Shown here one piece after another: positions 1-9,319 of a stretch of 64,000 nucleotides of DNA. Origin of the DNA: an uncultured bacterium (lineage in GTDB: Bacteria > Bacillota > Clostridia > Oscillospirales > Oscillospiraceae). Both the position numbers and the translations under genes were made by a program. The notes beneath the pieces were generated by a model, which worked only from the letters and a program-made list of their open reading frames with translations, was not told the DNA's origin and made no database searches. Where the stretch lies: assembly GCA_947364395.1 (NCBI GenBank), contig CANASS010000005.1, positions 6,146 to 70,145 on the forward strand. The letters run 5' to 3'. Every line of letters begins with the position of its first letter. Position 1 is the first letter of the stretch.

Positions 1-2
1 TC

Positions 3-2351
3 GGCACTCCTGACGGCCAGCACCAGGAAGCCGTCGTCCGGGACCAGGACAACGAAACCACTATTGGAAATGACTGGGTGGTGGACTGGCGCAACGCCAT
101 TGTGGAGACGCTGGACGACGGCAGCGGCAGAATTCAGGTCCGCCTGCCCCAGGTGCGGTTCGCGGACGGCACCGCCGACTTGGCCAGCAGCGCCCTGAAC
201 CTGGCCAGCGGCGCCTCCTACTATTTCCATCTGGCTGGAATTTTCGACCTGGCCACCCCGCCCAACGAGCTGGACCCCTCGCCCTGTGACCTGACCTTCA
301 CTACCCGGTTCGCCAAGGTATCGCTGTCTCCAGGTGACGAGCTGACCATGGACAATGTGACAGATCCCACAAAGCCTAATGATCCTGGCCGCATTGACTA
401 CCACTTCATTGCCGATCCTCAGGACGTCGCCAATACAAACGACGAAGGCATGCGCTGGGATATGCTGATCTGGGCGGACACCTCCATGAATGTGACCCTG
501 TACTCCCGGGACCCTGGCGGAACTTGGGCTGAGATGTGTACGCTGGACATCCCAGTGGACCAAAACCAGGGCTTCACCTACCGCAGCGTCAACAAGTGGC
601 TCACCGGCACGGCGAACCCCACCCCTGATTTTGGAAAGCTGCAGGATATGACCAAGAAGGAGTACGCTATCCACGTGAACAAGCTGGAGGGTGTGGACGA
701 CTTCTCCTCCTGGAACCAGACGGCGTCCATCCGGGTGTCCATCGTGGCCGGCACCCGCAGCCTGCTGTCCAACCAAGTGATCAACGGCAGCACCCAGGCC
801 GAGTATGACCAGGCGCTGAAACTGGGCGTGATCTCGGTGGGTACCCCTGACCCCTTCACCATGTCCAAACTCTTCACCGACAGCAAGGCCCCGGATATCA
901 ACAACAAACCCACCATCAGCGTCGCCGATGTGGGCGCTGAGATTTCCATGACTCTGAACCGCCCGGGGCAGGTCTACTACCTGATTATTCCTCTGAGCAA
1001 CCTCTCCAAAAGCGGCACCGCCTTGAACGAAAACCTGGAGCTCATTGAGAGCGATGTGAAAGACGTAACCGACTACACCCCAGCCATGGATGTGCTGAAG
1101 GGCACTACTGTTCCCCCGCTGGGCGAGGTGCCCCTCATGACCGGAGACCCGGACCTGGCGACTTCGCCGGGCATTACGGAGTGTACTGTTGACGTGCCCA
1201 TCCGGGATTCTTTCATCAACACCAGAGAGTTCCCCAACGTGATCAAGGGCACCACCGCCAGCGTACCCGCCTACAGCCGGGCGGTCATCGACCTGACGGG
1301 AAAGCTGGACGCCAACAAGGTGTATCTGGTCTGTCTGCTGACCCGCGGCGTGTCCGCCATCTATAACGAGAACATTTATTGTTACCGCTTTACCACAGAT
1401 ATGCCCCGGCGGCCCGGCCTGCAATTGCAGGGCACCAGCGCCACCTCGGTTGACGCCATCGTAAACCGCACCGCTGATGTGCGCTCCGTACTGCTGATTG
1501 AGAGCAGCGTGGCCAATGACTTCCAACTGCTCAATGAGCCATTCTCGAATCACGTCAGGGCGGATTTGAAGGCTGATTTCGACAAGTTGGGCACCGCCGC
1601 CCAAAGCTATACGGTGAAGGAAGCCCTCTATCACGATTACGGCGCGGTTGGCGGCACGGGGATCAAGCCCTCCCTGTTCGATCACTTCGCGGACGATAAC
1701 ACCAGGCGGGAGGTGCGGCAGGTGATTGAGTCCACGAACGCAGGCAACTTGGTTAAGGCCTACTGGGGAACCGAGAAGATTACTGTGGCAGGAGACGCCG
1801 CCACCGGGCGGAAGGCTATGGCGTTCTCCCGTGAGAATTTGCGGACGGGCGTGAACTATATCTGTCTGGCCTATGCCATGGGTGCGTCCGAAGAGAGCAC
1901 CTCTTTCCGGGCCACTTACCCCCTCCAGGTCATGGACGATGAGCCGCCTGTGCTGACATCCGTATCTTTGGCCATTTCCTACAATAAGGATACTAAGAGA
2001 GTGACGGGCGAAATTTTGCTGCAGTTCAACACAGGGCTTTATGATAATCTGCTCCATCCAATCGCGCAGAGTGGTGACAGCGGCCTGATCAGCGGCACTG
2101 AGTTCGCCGGCCTAGGCGATAAGGTTATCCTTGTGACTGGTATAACCGTTCCAAGTGACACTACACTGACTGGCCCTATTTCGGCCATCAGGCTTAAGGT
2201 TGACTCTGAGTTGCGGCCGCTTGCAATTACGGTTCAAGGTGTTTACAATCGCTGGGGTACGCCCATTATCAAGCCTTATAACGTAAACATCAGCTACACA
2301 CTTGACGAAAACAACGAAAATCCAGTATTCACTTACGAAATCAAGCAATAA
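3..2351 (+). CDS. Large surface-type protein, left end missing
   Basis: The frame is open to the left edge, so only the last ~782 residues are visible; the GTG at 78 is an internal codon, not a start. The composition is extracellular-like: rich in Thr, Ser, Asn, Asp and Pro, with beta-strand-like stretches, very few cysteines and no obvious membrane segment. No SLH motif is visible in this part, so any wall anchor would lie upstream. I do not recognise a named domain. The following genes (Ig-like/SLH protein, PilZ protein) suggest a cell-surface locus, so an adhesin or wall-associated protein is plausible but inferred. A strong terminator follows the stop codon. Confidence 0.8.
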   Translation, partial: GTPDGQHQEAVVRDQDNETTIGNDWVVDWRNAIVETLDDGSGRIQVRLPQVRFADGTADLASSALNLASGASYYFHLAGIFDLATPPNELDPSPCDLTFTTRFAKVSLSPGDELTMDNVTDPTKPNDPGRIDYHFIADPQDVANTNDEGMRWDMLIWADTSMNVTLYSRDPGGTWAEMCTLDIPVDQNQGFTYRSVNKWLTGTANPTPDFGKLQDMTKKEYAIHVNKLEGVDDFSSWNQTASIRVSIVAGTRSLLSNQVINGSTQAEYDQALKLGVISVGTPDPFTMSKLFTDSKAPDINNKPTISVADVGAEISMTLNRPGQVYYLIIPLSNLSKSGTALNENLELIESDVKDVTDYTPAMDVLKGTTVPPLGEVPLMTGDPDLATSPGITECTVDVPIRDSFINTREFPNVIKGTTASVPAYSRAVIDLTGKLDANKVYLVCLLTRGVSAIYNENIYCYRFTTDMPRRPGLQLQGTSATSVDAIVNRTADVRSVLLIESSVANDFQLLNEPFSNHVRADLKADFDKLGTAAQSYTVKEALYHDYGAVGGTGIKPSLFDHFADDNTRREVRQVIESTNAGNLVKAYWGTEKITVAGDAATGRKAMAFSRENLRTGVNYICLAYAMGASEESTSFRATYPLQVMDDEPPVLTSVSLAISYNKDTKRVTGEILLQFNTGLYDNLLHPIAQSGDSGLISGTEFAGLGDKVILVTGITVPSDTTLTGPISAIRLKVDSELRPLAITVQGVYNRWGTPIIKPYNVNISYTLDENNENPVFTYEIKQ

Positions 2352-2363
2352 CCGTTAGTTCCC

Positions 2364-2397
2364 GGGAGCGGGCGGACCCCCGCCCGCTCCCCTTTTT
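2364..2397 (+). terminator. Intrinsic terminator after the first surface gene
   Basis: An 11-bp GC-rich stem (arms 2364-2374 and 2381-2391) with a 6-base loop is followed by TTTTT. It separates the first gene from the SLH protein gene. Confidence 0.85.
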
Positions 2398-2429
2398 GAA
2401 ACCACTTCCTCTCAAAGGAGCAATGTGTT

Positions 2430-5400
2430 ATGAAACATGCTTTTTTGCGCCGCCTGGGCGCGTTGGTCCTGGCTCTGGCTATGGCGGCTTCCCTGTGCGC
2501 CCCCGCTTGGGCGGATGATCCTGGAACACCGCCCACCACGCCCGGCTCCATCAAGGGCCTGGATCTCAGCACCAGGCTGATTGTTTTATCCGGCAGCCAG
2601 CCGCAGACCCTGAGCATAGTTGGAGGTGACCTGCCCGCTGACGCCACGGTGACGTGGGGTTCGAGCAGCAGCGCTATCACAGTGACTCCAAACGCAGGAG
2701 ACAAAAGCCTTGCCCAGGTTTCCGCCACAGGCAATGTCTCCGGTGCGAAAGTCACTGCGACCATTGAATATGCCGCCGCCACCGACGGCACCACAAAAAA
2801 TGTTCTGGACTGCATCGTATATGCCGGGACCTCCCCGGTCCAGGCTGTACCGGACATGACTGTGGCCGCTGGGCAGACGGCTACAGTCACCGTCACCATC
2901 AATGCCAATGCAGACCGCATCCCCACAATCAATTTTAAATCCAACAACCCGAATTCGGCCGAGGTGGAGGGCACCCCGGTAAGGACCGACGATTCCTACA
3001 GCAACACCGCCACCTACCGCGTGACAGTCAAGGGTATCAAAGAAGGCCAGGCCGACATCGAAATGATCTCCAAAGAGGGCTATCCCCTGGGCTCCTGGAA
3101 GGTAACCGTCACCCGCGCCATCCCCGGGACAGCCGTTGAAAACGTGCGTATTACCCCTCCCACCTATGTGATGCCCTCCGGCGTAACCTCCTATAAGCTG
3201 ACCGCCATTGTCACACCCGACTATGCCACCAACAAAAAGCTGGAGTGGACCAGCAGCAACGAGAACGTGGCCACCGTGGACCAGAACGGCGTGGTCACCC
3301 GGGTGGGCCCCGGCACCACCACCATCACAGCCACAGCCACAGATGGCACCAATGTATTCGGCACCTGCCGGGTGACGGTGGAGGAGGCCCCCTCCGCCCT
3401 GGACCTCACCCCCATCAGCGCAACCCTGAACCTGGATTCCGGCCCGAGGGAAACCCGACTTACAGCCACAGCCTCCGGGCAGGGCAGCGCCGGCGCAGCC
3501 ATAGCCTGGACCTCCAGCAACCCCAGCGTGGCCACTGTGGACCAGTACGGCAAGGTCACCGCCGTCAAGGTGGGCAGCGCCACCATCACCGCCACAGCAA
3601 CGTTCCGGGTAAACAACTCCAACAAGACCATCTCCAAAACCTGCGCCATCACCGTTGTGGACGATAACTCCACCTTGGCGGACAAGGTGACGCTGGACAA
3701 GGAGAAGCACAGCATGCCCGCAGACGGCACGGTCACCCTGCGGGCCACGGTCTCCCCCGCCAACGCCCCCGTCAAGACCATCACCTGGGACAGCAGCAAC
3801 AAAAATGTGGCCACCGTGGACCAGAATGGCAAGGTAACCGCCGTGGGCCCGGGCCAGACCATGATTACCGCCACCGCCTACGGCAACCGGGGTGAAGCCA
3901 TCTGCGTTGTCACAGTCACCCCCAAGGCGGAGTCCATCCGGCTCAATTTTGCCTATGACAACAACAAGCCGGGGACCAACCACTACGAATACACGTTCAA
4001 AAAGAACGGGAACGATTACGTCAATGTGAAAGCTATCCTCACCCCCGCTCCCCCCAATCCCAACCCCGCCGCCGACCCCATCCGCTGGACCAGCAAGAAT
4101 CCATCTGTGGCCACCGTGTCCAGCGGCACCGGGGCCCAGGTTTCCATCAACTCAGTGAGTCCGGGCACCACCACCATCACCGCCGCCCCCATGGACCCCG
4201 CCGGAAAGGACCGGGCGGAGGTCACTCCCGCCGAAATCACAGTCACCGTTTCCGGCATCACCATCGCCAAAAGCGAGGACGGCGGCACGCCTCAGCCCAT
4301 CACCTCCCTCACCCTGGCGGAGGGCCGGCGGCAGACCGTGACCGCTCAGACCTTCGGCGCCGCCAAGACCGGAGACGGCTCCTGCGACTGGTCCTCCAGC
4401 GACCCCTCCATCGTGCGGGTGGGCACCAAGACCGGCGTCAGCACCACACTCACCGGGGCAAAACCGGGCACCGCCACCATCACCGCCCGGAAGGGAACCT
4501 TCTCCGCCACCTGCACCGTCACCGTGGGCGAGGACACCGCGGCGGCCATCACCGCCTCCACCCCGCCGGGCAGCCCCCTCCAGTTCAGCAAGCTGGTCAG
4601 CCAGCTCCAGAGCGCCTGCACCAGCAAAACCGGCAGCCCGCTGGCCTATATCACCAATCTGTCCGTAGCCTCCACCGAGCAGGGCATCCTCCACGACCAG
4701 CACCACTCCTCCGCCGACACCGGCGCGGGAGTCGGCGTCCAGGACCGCTACTATCCCGGCACCGCGCCCCAGGGCCAGCGGTCCATGAACGACCTGTCCT
4801 TCGTGCCCCGGAACACCTTCAGCGGCACGGCGGAGATCAGCTACACCGGCTGGTCCACCAAGAACCAGAGCTTCAACGGCACCATCCGGGTCACCGTCAA
4901 CGGCACCGGCGACGTGATGTACAGCTCCAGCGAGGGCGCTCCCGTCAACTTCGTGTCCGACGACTTCAACCTGTACCATCCCAATCTCCGCTCGGTGTCC
5001 TTCACCCCGCCCCAGGACAGCGTGGGCACCCTGTACTACAACTATACCAGCCCCAGCCAGCCCGGCACCAAGGTGTCCTCCGGCACCACCTACAGCCGCA
5101 CCGGCAACCCCAGCCTGGACCGGGTAACCTTCGTGCCCGCGGCGGGCTACGCCGGCACCGTGCGCATCAGCTACAAGGGGACGGATACCGCCGGACGGTC
5201 CTTCACCGGCGTGGTGACCATCACCGTCAACGGCGGCGGAGATAATGGCGGCAGCACCACCGATATCTCCTATCCCATGAAGGAGGACAGCTGGGTCACC
5301 TTCAGGCCGGCCGACTTCAACGCCGCCAGCCAGAGCACCCTGGGCGAACCGCTGTCCTATGTCCGCTTCGCCCTGCCCCCCTCCAGCGAGGGCACCTTGT

Positions 5401-6872
5401 TCTACAACTACCGGGGCTTCGGCGACTATGACAGCGACGTGGCCTCCACCACCAGCTATTACTACAGCGGAACCCCCTCCCTGGGCGGCGTCTCCTTCGT
5501 GCCCACCACCACCACGCCCAGCCAGGTGGACATTGACTACACCGGCTATACCATCAAGGGGAACACCTTCACCGGCACCATCCACCTGGGACAGCAGGAC
5601 TCCTCCCAGCAGGGCGGCGGCATGCGCTACACCGTGTTCACCGGCAGATCGGTGAACTTCAGCGCCAACAGCTTCAACACCGCCTGCATCGCCGCAACCG
5701 GGGCCAGCCTGGACTACGTGCTGTTCACCCAGATGCCCACCGTGGCCCAGGGCAACCTGCGCTACACCAGGGGGAACAGCTCCACCACCAACAACCTGTC
5801 CACCACCACCCGGTGCTACCGCGCCGCCCCCAACAGCTGGGACGTTCAGCTGTCCAACGTGTACTTCCAGGCCAACTCCAATTACACCGGCACGGTGGTC
5901 CTGCCCTTCACGGGATACAACACCAACGGCTCCTCCTTCACCGGCCAGGTGACCATCGAGGTGACGCCCCCCGCCGCCAGTAATATCACCTACACCGGCA
6001 CCACCGCCATCCCATACCAGCTGTCGGTCCAGGACGTGCAGAGGGCCTGCAGCGGCGCCCTGGACGGCGCCCTGTCCTACATCACCTTTACCAGCCTGCC
6101 CAGCGCCGCCTCCGGACGGCTGTACAGCGGCTACAGCGGCTTCCGCACCGGCTCCCAGGTGAACACCGGCACCCGGTACTATGCCTCCGGCTCCCCCAGC
6201 ATCAGCCAGCTCAGCTTCGTGCCCAGGGGCCGGTACAGCGGCCAGGTGTCCATCAGCTTCACCGCCACCAGCACCAGCGGCCAGAGCGTCAACGGCCGGA
6301 TTGTGCTCAACCTGTCCAGCAATGGCAGCTCCAGCTACTTCTCCGACCTGATCTATCACACCTGGGCCGCCCCTGCGGTGGATTACCTGTACCTGAACGG
6401 CGTGACCAAGGGCGTCACTGCCACCGCCTTCGGCCCCAACCAGCAGATCAACCGCTGTGACTTTGTGCTCATGCTGTGCAGGGCCTTCAAGTTCAGCGAG
6501 GTCAGCGGCTACAGCTTCGCCGACGTGCCCACCAACTCCTACTTTGCCGGAGCGGTGGCCGCCGCCAAGCAGCGGGGCATCGTCAGCGGCGACGGGGGCA
6601 GCTTCCGGCCCTACGGCAAGCTCACCCGCCAGGACGCCATGGTGATGATTAAAAACGCCCTGGACGCCGCCGGATGGAGCGTCAACGCCTCCTCCACCTC
6701 CATTCTGAACCAGTTCTCCGACGGCTCCACCGTCTCCCCCTACGCCCGGAACGCAGTGAGCGCCCTGGTCCAGCTGGGTGCGGTAAACGGCGACAACGGC
6801 CGCCTGCTCCCCCACAACTCCATCACCAGAGCGGAGGCGGCGGTGATTCTCCATTTCGTCATGACCATGTGA
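2430..6872 (+). CDS. Secreted Ig-like (Big_2) repeat protein with three SLH domains
   Basis: The 1480-residue product has a clear signal peptide (basic MKHAFLRR, Leu/Ala core, cleavage near AWA-DD at residue 28). Residues ~237-700 hold about five bacterial Ig-like group 2 domains, each with the WTSSN..VATVD..G.V..V.PG..TITA pattern. Residues ~710-1290 hold five copies of a ~125-residue module ending in a FVP...G...ISYTG...F.G.I.V pattern. Residues ~1304-1480 are three SLH domains, which in this family bind secondary cell-wall polymer. The start has AAAGGAG 12 bases upstream. The PilZ gene begins 16 bases after the stop, so the two are probably cotranscribed. Adhesin or wall-surface function is inferred from architecture. 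Confidence 0.92.
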   Translation: MKHAFLRRLGALVLALAMAASLCAPAWADDPGTPPTTPGSIKGLDLSTRLIVLSGSQPQTLSIVGGDLPADATVTWGSSSSAITVTPNAGDKSLAQVSATGNVSGAKVTATIEYAAATDGTTKNVLDCIVYAGTSPVQAVPDMTVAAGQTATVTVTINANADRIPTINFKSNNPNSAEVEGTPVRTDDSYSNTATYRVTVKGIKEGQADIEMISKEGYPLGSWKVTVTRAIPGTAVENVRITPPTYVMPSGVTSYKLTAIVTPDYATNKKLEWTSSNENVATVDQNGVVTRVGPGTTTITATATDGTNVFGTCRVTVEEAPSALDLTPISATLNLDSGPRETRLTATASGQGSAGAAIAWTSSNPSVATVDQYGKVTAVKVGSATITATATFRVNNSNKTISKTCAITVVDDNSTLADKVTLDKEKHSMPADGTVTLRATVSPANAPVKTITWDSSNKNVATVDQNGKVTAVGPGQTMITATAYGNRGEAICVVTVTPKAESIRLNFAYDNNKPGTNHYEYTFKKNGNDYVNVKAILTPAPPNPNPAADPIRWTSKNPSVATVSSGTGAQVSINSVSPGTTTITAAPMDPAGKDRAEVTPAEITVTVSGITIAKSEDGGTPQPITSLTLAEGRRQTVTAQTFGAAKTGDGSCDWSSSDPSIVRVGTKTGVSTTLTGAKPGTATITARKGTFSATCTVTVGEDTAAAITASTPPGSPLQFSKLVSQLQSACTSKTGSPLAYITNLSVASTEQGILHDQHHSSADTGAGVGVQDRYYPGTAPQGQRSMNDLSFVPRNTFSGTAEISYTGWSTKNQSFNGTIRVTVNGTGDVMYSSSEGAPVNFVSDDFNLYHPNLRSVSFTPPQDSVGTLYYNYTSPSQPGTKVSSGTTYSRTGNPSLDRVTFVPAAGYAGTVRISYKGTDTAGRSFTGVVTITVNGGGDNGGSTTDISYPMKEDSWVTFRPADFNAASQSTLGEPLSYVRFALPPSSEGTLFYNYRGFGDYDSDVASTTSYYYSGTPSLGGVSFVPTTTTPSQVDIDYTGYTIKGNTFTGTIHLGQQDSSQQGGGMRYTVFTGRSVNFSANSFNTACIAATGASLDYVLFTQMPTVAQGNLRYTRGNSSTTNNLSTTTRCYRAAPNSWDVQLSNVYFQANSNYTGTVVLPFTGYNTNGSSFTGQVTIEVTPPAASNITYTGTTAIPYQLSVQDVQRACSGALDGALSYITFTSLPSAASGRLYSGYSGFRTGSQVNTGTRYYASGSPSISQLSFVPRGRYSGQVSISFTATSTSGQSVNGRIVLNLSSNGSSSYFSDLIYHTWAAPAVDYLYLNGVTKGVTATAFGPNQQINRCDFVLMLCRAFKFSEVSGYSFADVPTNSYFAGAVAAAKQRGIVSGDGGSFRPYGKLTRQDAMVMIKNALDAAGWSVNASSTSILNQFSDGSTVSPYARNAVSALVQLGAVNGDNGRLLPHNSITRAEAAVILHFVMTM
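4560..6330 (+). repeat. Five-fold ~125-residue module inside the SLH protein
   Basis: Module ends occur near 4795-4905, 5116-5235, 5485-5590, 5855-5970 and 6205-6315. Each shows a V.F(V/Q)P....G...I.(Y/F)(T/K)G....(S/T)F.G.I.(V/L) pattern, preceded by a SEG.L.YNY-like strand and a short aromatic turn. The copies have diverged at DNA level. I do not recognise the module as a named domain. Confidence 0.7.
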
Positions 6873-6888
6873 GAAGGAGGCTCGGACC

Positions 6889-7566
6889 ATGAGTGACACG
6901 CCAGTTCCCCAGGCCGGCACAGAACAGACCATTCTGCTGCAGCCCGGCACAGTGGCCGAGGTAATGACCCCGGAAAACCGCCTGATTTATGTGGGAAAGA
7001 TCGAAAAAATCCAGAACGGCGGGGTGTATATCCGGGAGCTCAACGACGACACCCTGCCCATGGTGCTGGTGAACAAGCCGGTTAAGGTCCGCTTTTACCA
7101 GGAGACGGGCAACATCGTACTCCACGCCAAGGTGTGCGGCAGCACCATCCACATGTGGAAGGTGGACCGCCTCCAAAGCACCTTCGTCCGGGAGCAGCGG
7201 GCCTTTTTCCGCCAGAGCATCAGCATAGACATCGAGGCCAGATGCAGCAGGCGGGCGGTCCGCTCCGGGCGGGCCGGGGCCCAGTTCCCCTGCAACGTGC
7301 TGGACATCAGCGCCGGGGGTATTCTCATCAGCTGCCCTGAGATCTTTGTGGAGGGCGACCGGCTCCTGGTTGATGAGGCCCCTCTCATCACGGGCGCGCC
7401 CGCTTTTTCCTTCAACTGCCAGATCCGCCGGGCCAGCGAGTGGAGAAAGGGCGTGAACCGCTACGGCTGTCAGTTTGAGTCCCTGTCCCCCCGGGACCAG
7501 GACCGGCTTCTCCAGGCCATTTTCACCATTCAGCGGCAGGAGATCAAAAAACGCAAGCCCCGCTGA
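6889..7566 (+). CDS. PilZ-domain c-di-GMP receptor protein (YcgR-like)
   Basis: The 225-residue cytoplasmic protein has an N-terminal beta-rich half (~20-95) resembling the YcgR N-terminal domain and a C-terminal PilZ domain (~103-215). Both c-di-GMP ligands of the family are present: RxxxR at R104/R108 and DxSxxG at D139/S141/G144. YcgR-type proteins transmit c-di-GMP level to motility or surface functions. The gene starts 16 bases after the SLH gene stop with its own AAGGAGG site, so the pair looks like one transcription unit. No cyclase or phosphodiesterase lies in the window. A terminator follows directly. Family assignment is secure; the partner is unknown. Confidence 0.9.
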   Translation: MSDTPVPQAGTEQTILLQPGTVAEVMTPENRLIYVGKIEKIQNGGVYIRELNDDTLPMVLVNKPVKVRFYQETGNIVLHAKVCGSTIHMWKVDRLQSTFVREQRAFFRQSISIDIEARCSRRAVRSGRAGAQFPCNVLDISAGGILISCPEIFVEGDRLLVDEAPLITGAPAFSFNCQIRRASEWRKGVNRYGCQFESLSPRDQDRLLQAIFTIQRQEIKKRKPR

Positions 7567-7587
7567 GCCCCGCGCGGCACAAAAATC

Positions 7588-7626
7588 AGGTCCCGCCCCC
7601 ATGGGGGCGGGACCTTTGGCGTTTTT
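7588..7626 (+). terminator. Intrinsic terminator after the PilZ gene
   Basis: A 13-bp perfect stem (arms 7588-7600 and 7603-7615) is followed by TTGGCGTTTTT. Confidence 0.85.
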
Positions 7627-7736
7627 CACAAACAGTTTGCGGGAAAATCAACCAATTTGCACGGATTCTTTTTTCATAATTGGTAAAACTCCGATATCTA
7701 CAGAAATCCGTAAGAAATTCTTGTGAAAAAAACCAC

Positions 7737-7764
7737 TTGCTTTCCTCCTCGAAACGGCTATAAT
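7737..7764 (+). promoter_or_regulatory. Promoter of the MATE exporter gene
   Basis: TTGCTT (7737-7742) and a perfect TATAAT (7759-7764) are separated by 16 bases, ~95 bases before the ATG. The AT-rich stretch upstream (7622-7735) contains TTTTTCACAA (7622-7631) mirrored by TTGTGAAAAA (7720-7729), and ACGGATT (7661-7667) mirrored by AATCCGT (7705-7711): possible operator sites. No gene is seen in 7627-7858. Confidence 0.7.
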
Positions 7765-7858
7765 AGGTCAGCAAGCTGGGGCCGTGTTACAGAGGGCCCG
7801 CCCCAGGGAGGCCATTCACCGAACCAAACCATCCCGCCTTGGAAGGAGGCAATCACTT

Positions 7859-9271
7859 ATGACGAAAGATCTCACCTCAGGCAGCCCCATGCGGCTGATC
7901 CTGGGCTTCACGCTGCCCACCCTGTTCGGGCTGCTGTTCCAGCAGCTCTATAACATGGTGGACGCCATGATCGTGGGCAAGCTCCTGGGCTCCCAGGCCC
8001 TGGGCGCGGTGGGCTCCACCGGCTCCATCAACTTCTTTGTTATCGGCTTCTGCCTTGGCGTGTGCTCCGGCTTCGCCATCCCGGTGGCCCAGAAGATGGG
8101 GGCGAAGGACTACCCCCAGATGCGCCGGTTTGTGGCCAACGCAGCCTACCTGTCCGCCGTCATCGCCCTGGTGCTCACCGTGGCCACCTGCATTTTCTGC
8201 CGGGACATCCTCACCGCCATGGACACCCCAGCCGACCTCTTTGAAGACGCCAACGCCTACATTTTCATCATTTTCATGGGCATACCCGTGATCTTCCTAT
8301 ACAACCTTCTGGCCGGCGTCATCCGCTCCTTGGGGGACAGCCGGACCCCGGTGTATTTTCTGGCCCTGTCCGCCGGACTGAACATCGTGCTGGACCTGAT
8401 GTTCATCCTGCTTTTTGACGCAGGGGTGGCCGGGGCGGCCATCGCCACCGTGCTGTCCCAGGCGGTGTCCGGCGTGGCCTGCCTGATCTACATGGTGAAG
8501 AAATTCCCCATCCTCCACATCACCCAGGAGGAGCGCCGCTTCGACTGGGACGCCTGCAAGGGGCTGTGCGCCATGGGCCTGCCCATGGGGCTCCAGTACT
8601 CCATCACCGCCATCGGCTCCATCGTGATGCAAACCGCCGTCAACGCCTTGGGCAGCGTCTACGTGTCTGCGGTGGCCACCGGCGGCAAGGTGTATCAGCT
8701 TCTGGCCTGCCCCTTTGACGCCATGGGGGCCGCTATGGCCACCTACTGCGGCCAGAACGTGGGCGCGGGCCGCCTGGACCGGCTGCGCCAGGGGGTGCGG
8801 TCCTGCTCCCTGCTGGGGCTGGGCTACTCCGCCGCCGCCTTTGTGGGAATGTTCTTCTTCGCTCCCCAGAGCGTCATGCTGTTCCTCAGCTCCTCCGAGC
8901 CCCAGTTGGAAACGCTGGTAGGACTGACCAGCCAGTATATCGTCGCACAGGCCGCGTTTTTCTTCCCTCTGGCCCTGGTAAACATCCTTCGCTTCTCCAT
9001 CCAGGGCATGGGCTTCGGCGCTTTCGCCATCCTGGCCGGTGTGCTGGAGATGATCGCCCGCACAGCTGTGGGCCGTCTCTTCGTCCCCGCCGCGGGTTAC
9101 ACCGCCGCCTGCTTTGCCTCCCCGGCGGCGTGGATATTGGCCGACCTGTTCCTCATCCCCGCCTGTCTGGGCTGCATCGCCTATCTCAAGCGGAGAAACC
9201 CTACCGCCTCCCTGGAGACCATCTCCAGGGCCATGACCAAGATCAAACCCATCAAACCCGCTAAGGCGTGA
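7859..9271 (+). CDS. MATE family multidrug/cation antiporter
   Basis: The 470-residue polytopic membrane protein has about 12 hydrophobic segments and the family signature near the N terminus (FQQLYNMVDAMIVGKLLG), with two MatE repeats. MATE proteins export cationic drugs or metabolites using Na+ or H+ gradients; the substrate here is unknown. I chose the ATG at 7859 because GGAAGGAGG lies 9 bases upstream; the longer frame from 7784 adds 25 basic residues without a ribosome site. It is monocistronic, between its own promoter and a strong terminator. No adjacent regulator gene is visible. Confidence 0.92.
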   Translation: MTKDLTSGSPMRLILGFTLPTLFGLLFQQLYNMVDAMIVGKLLGSQALGAVGSTGSINFFVIGFCLGVCSGFAIPVAQKMGAKDYPQMRRFVANAAYLSAVIALVLTVATCIFCRDILTAMDTPADLFEDANAYIFIIFMGIPVIFLYNLLAGVIRSLGDSRTPVYFLALSAGLNIVLDLMFILLFDAGVAGAAIATVLSQAVSGVACLIYMVKKFPILHITQEERRFDWDACKGLCAMGLPMGLQYSITAIGSIVMQTAVNALGSVYVSAVATGGKVYQLLACPFDAMGAAMATYCGQNVGAGRLDRLRQGVRSCSLLGLGYSAAAFVGMFFFAPQSVMLFLSSSEPQLETLVGLTSQYIVAQAAFFFPLALVNILRFSIQGMGFGAFAILAGVLEMIARTAVGRLFVPAAGYTAACFASPAAWILADLFLIPACLGCIAYLKRRNPTASLETISRAMTKIKPIKPAKA

Positions 9272-9310
9272 ATTGAGCCCCCCGGTTTTCACCGGGGGGC
9301 TCAATTTTTA
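9272..9310. terminator. Bidirectional terminator between convergent genes
   Basis: A 14-bp stem with terminal AT pairs (9272-9305) followed by TTTTTA serves the MATE gene. The mirrored A-tract lets it also end the convergent minus-strand gene that stops at 9320. Confidence 0.8.
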
Positions 9311-9319
9311 TCCTTTTTC

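Noticed and set aside
4152..6950. A 932-codon open frame opposite the SLH protein gene
   Set aside because: Low-complexity Gly/Val/Ala-rich product caused by GC-rich codons of the real gene; no start signals.
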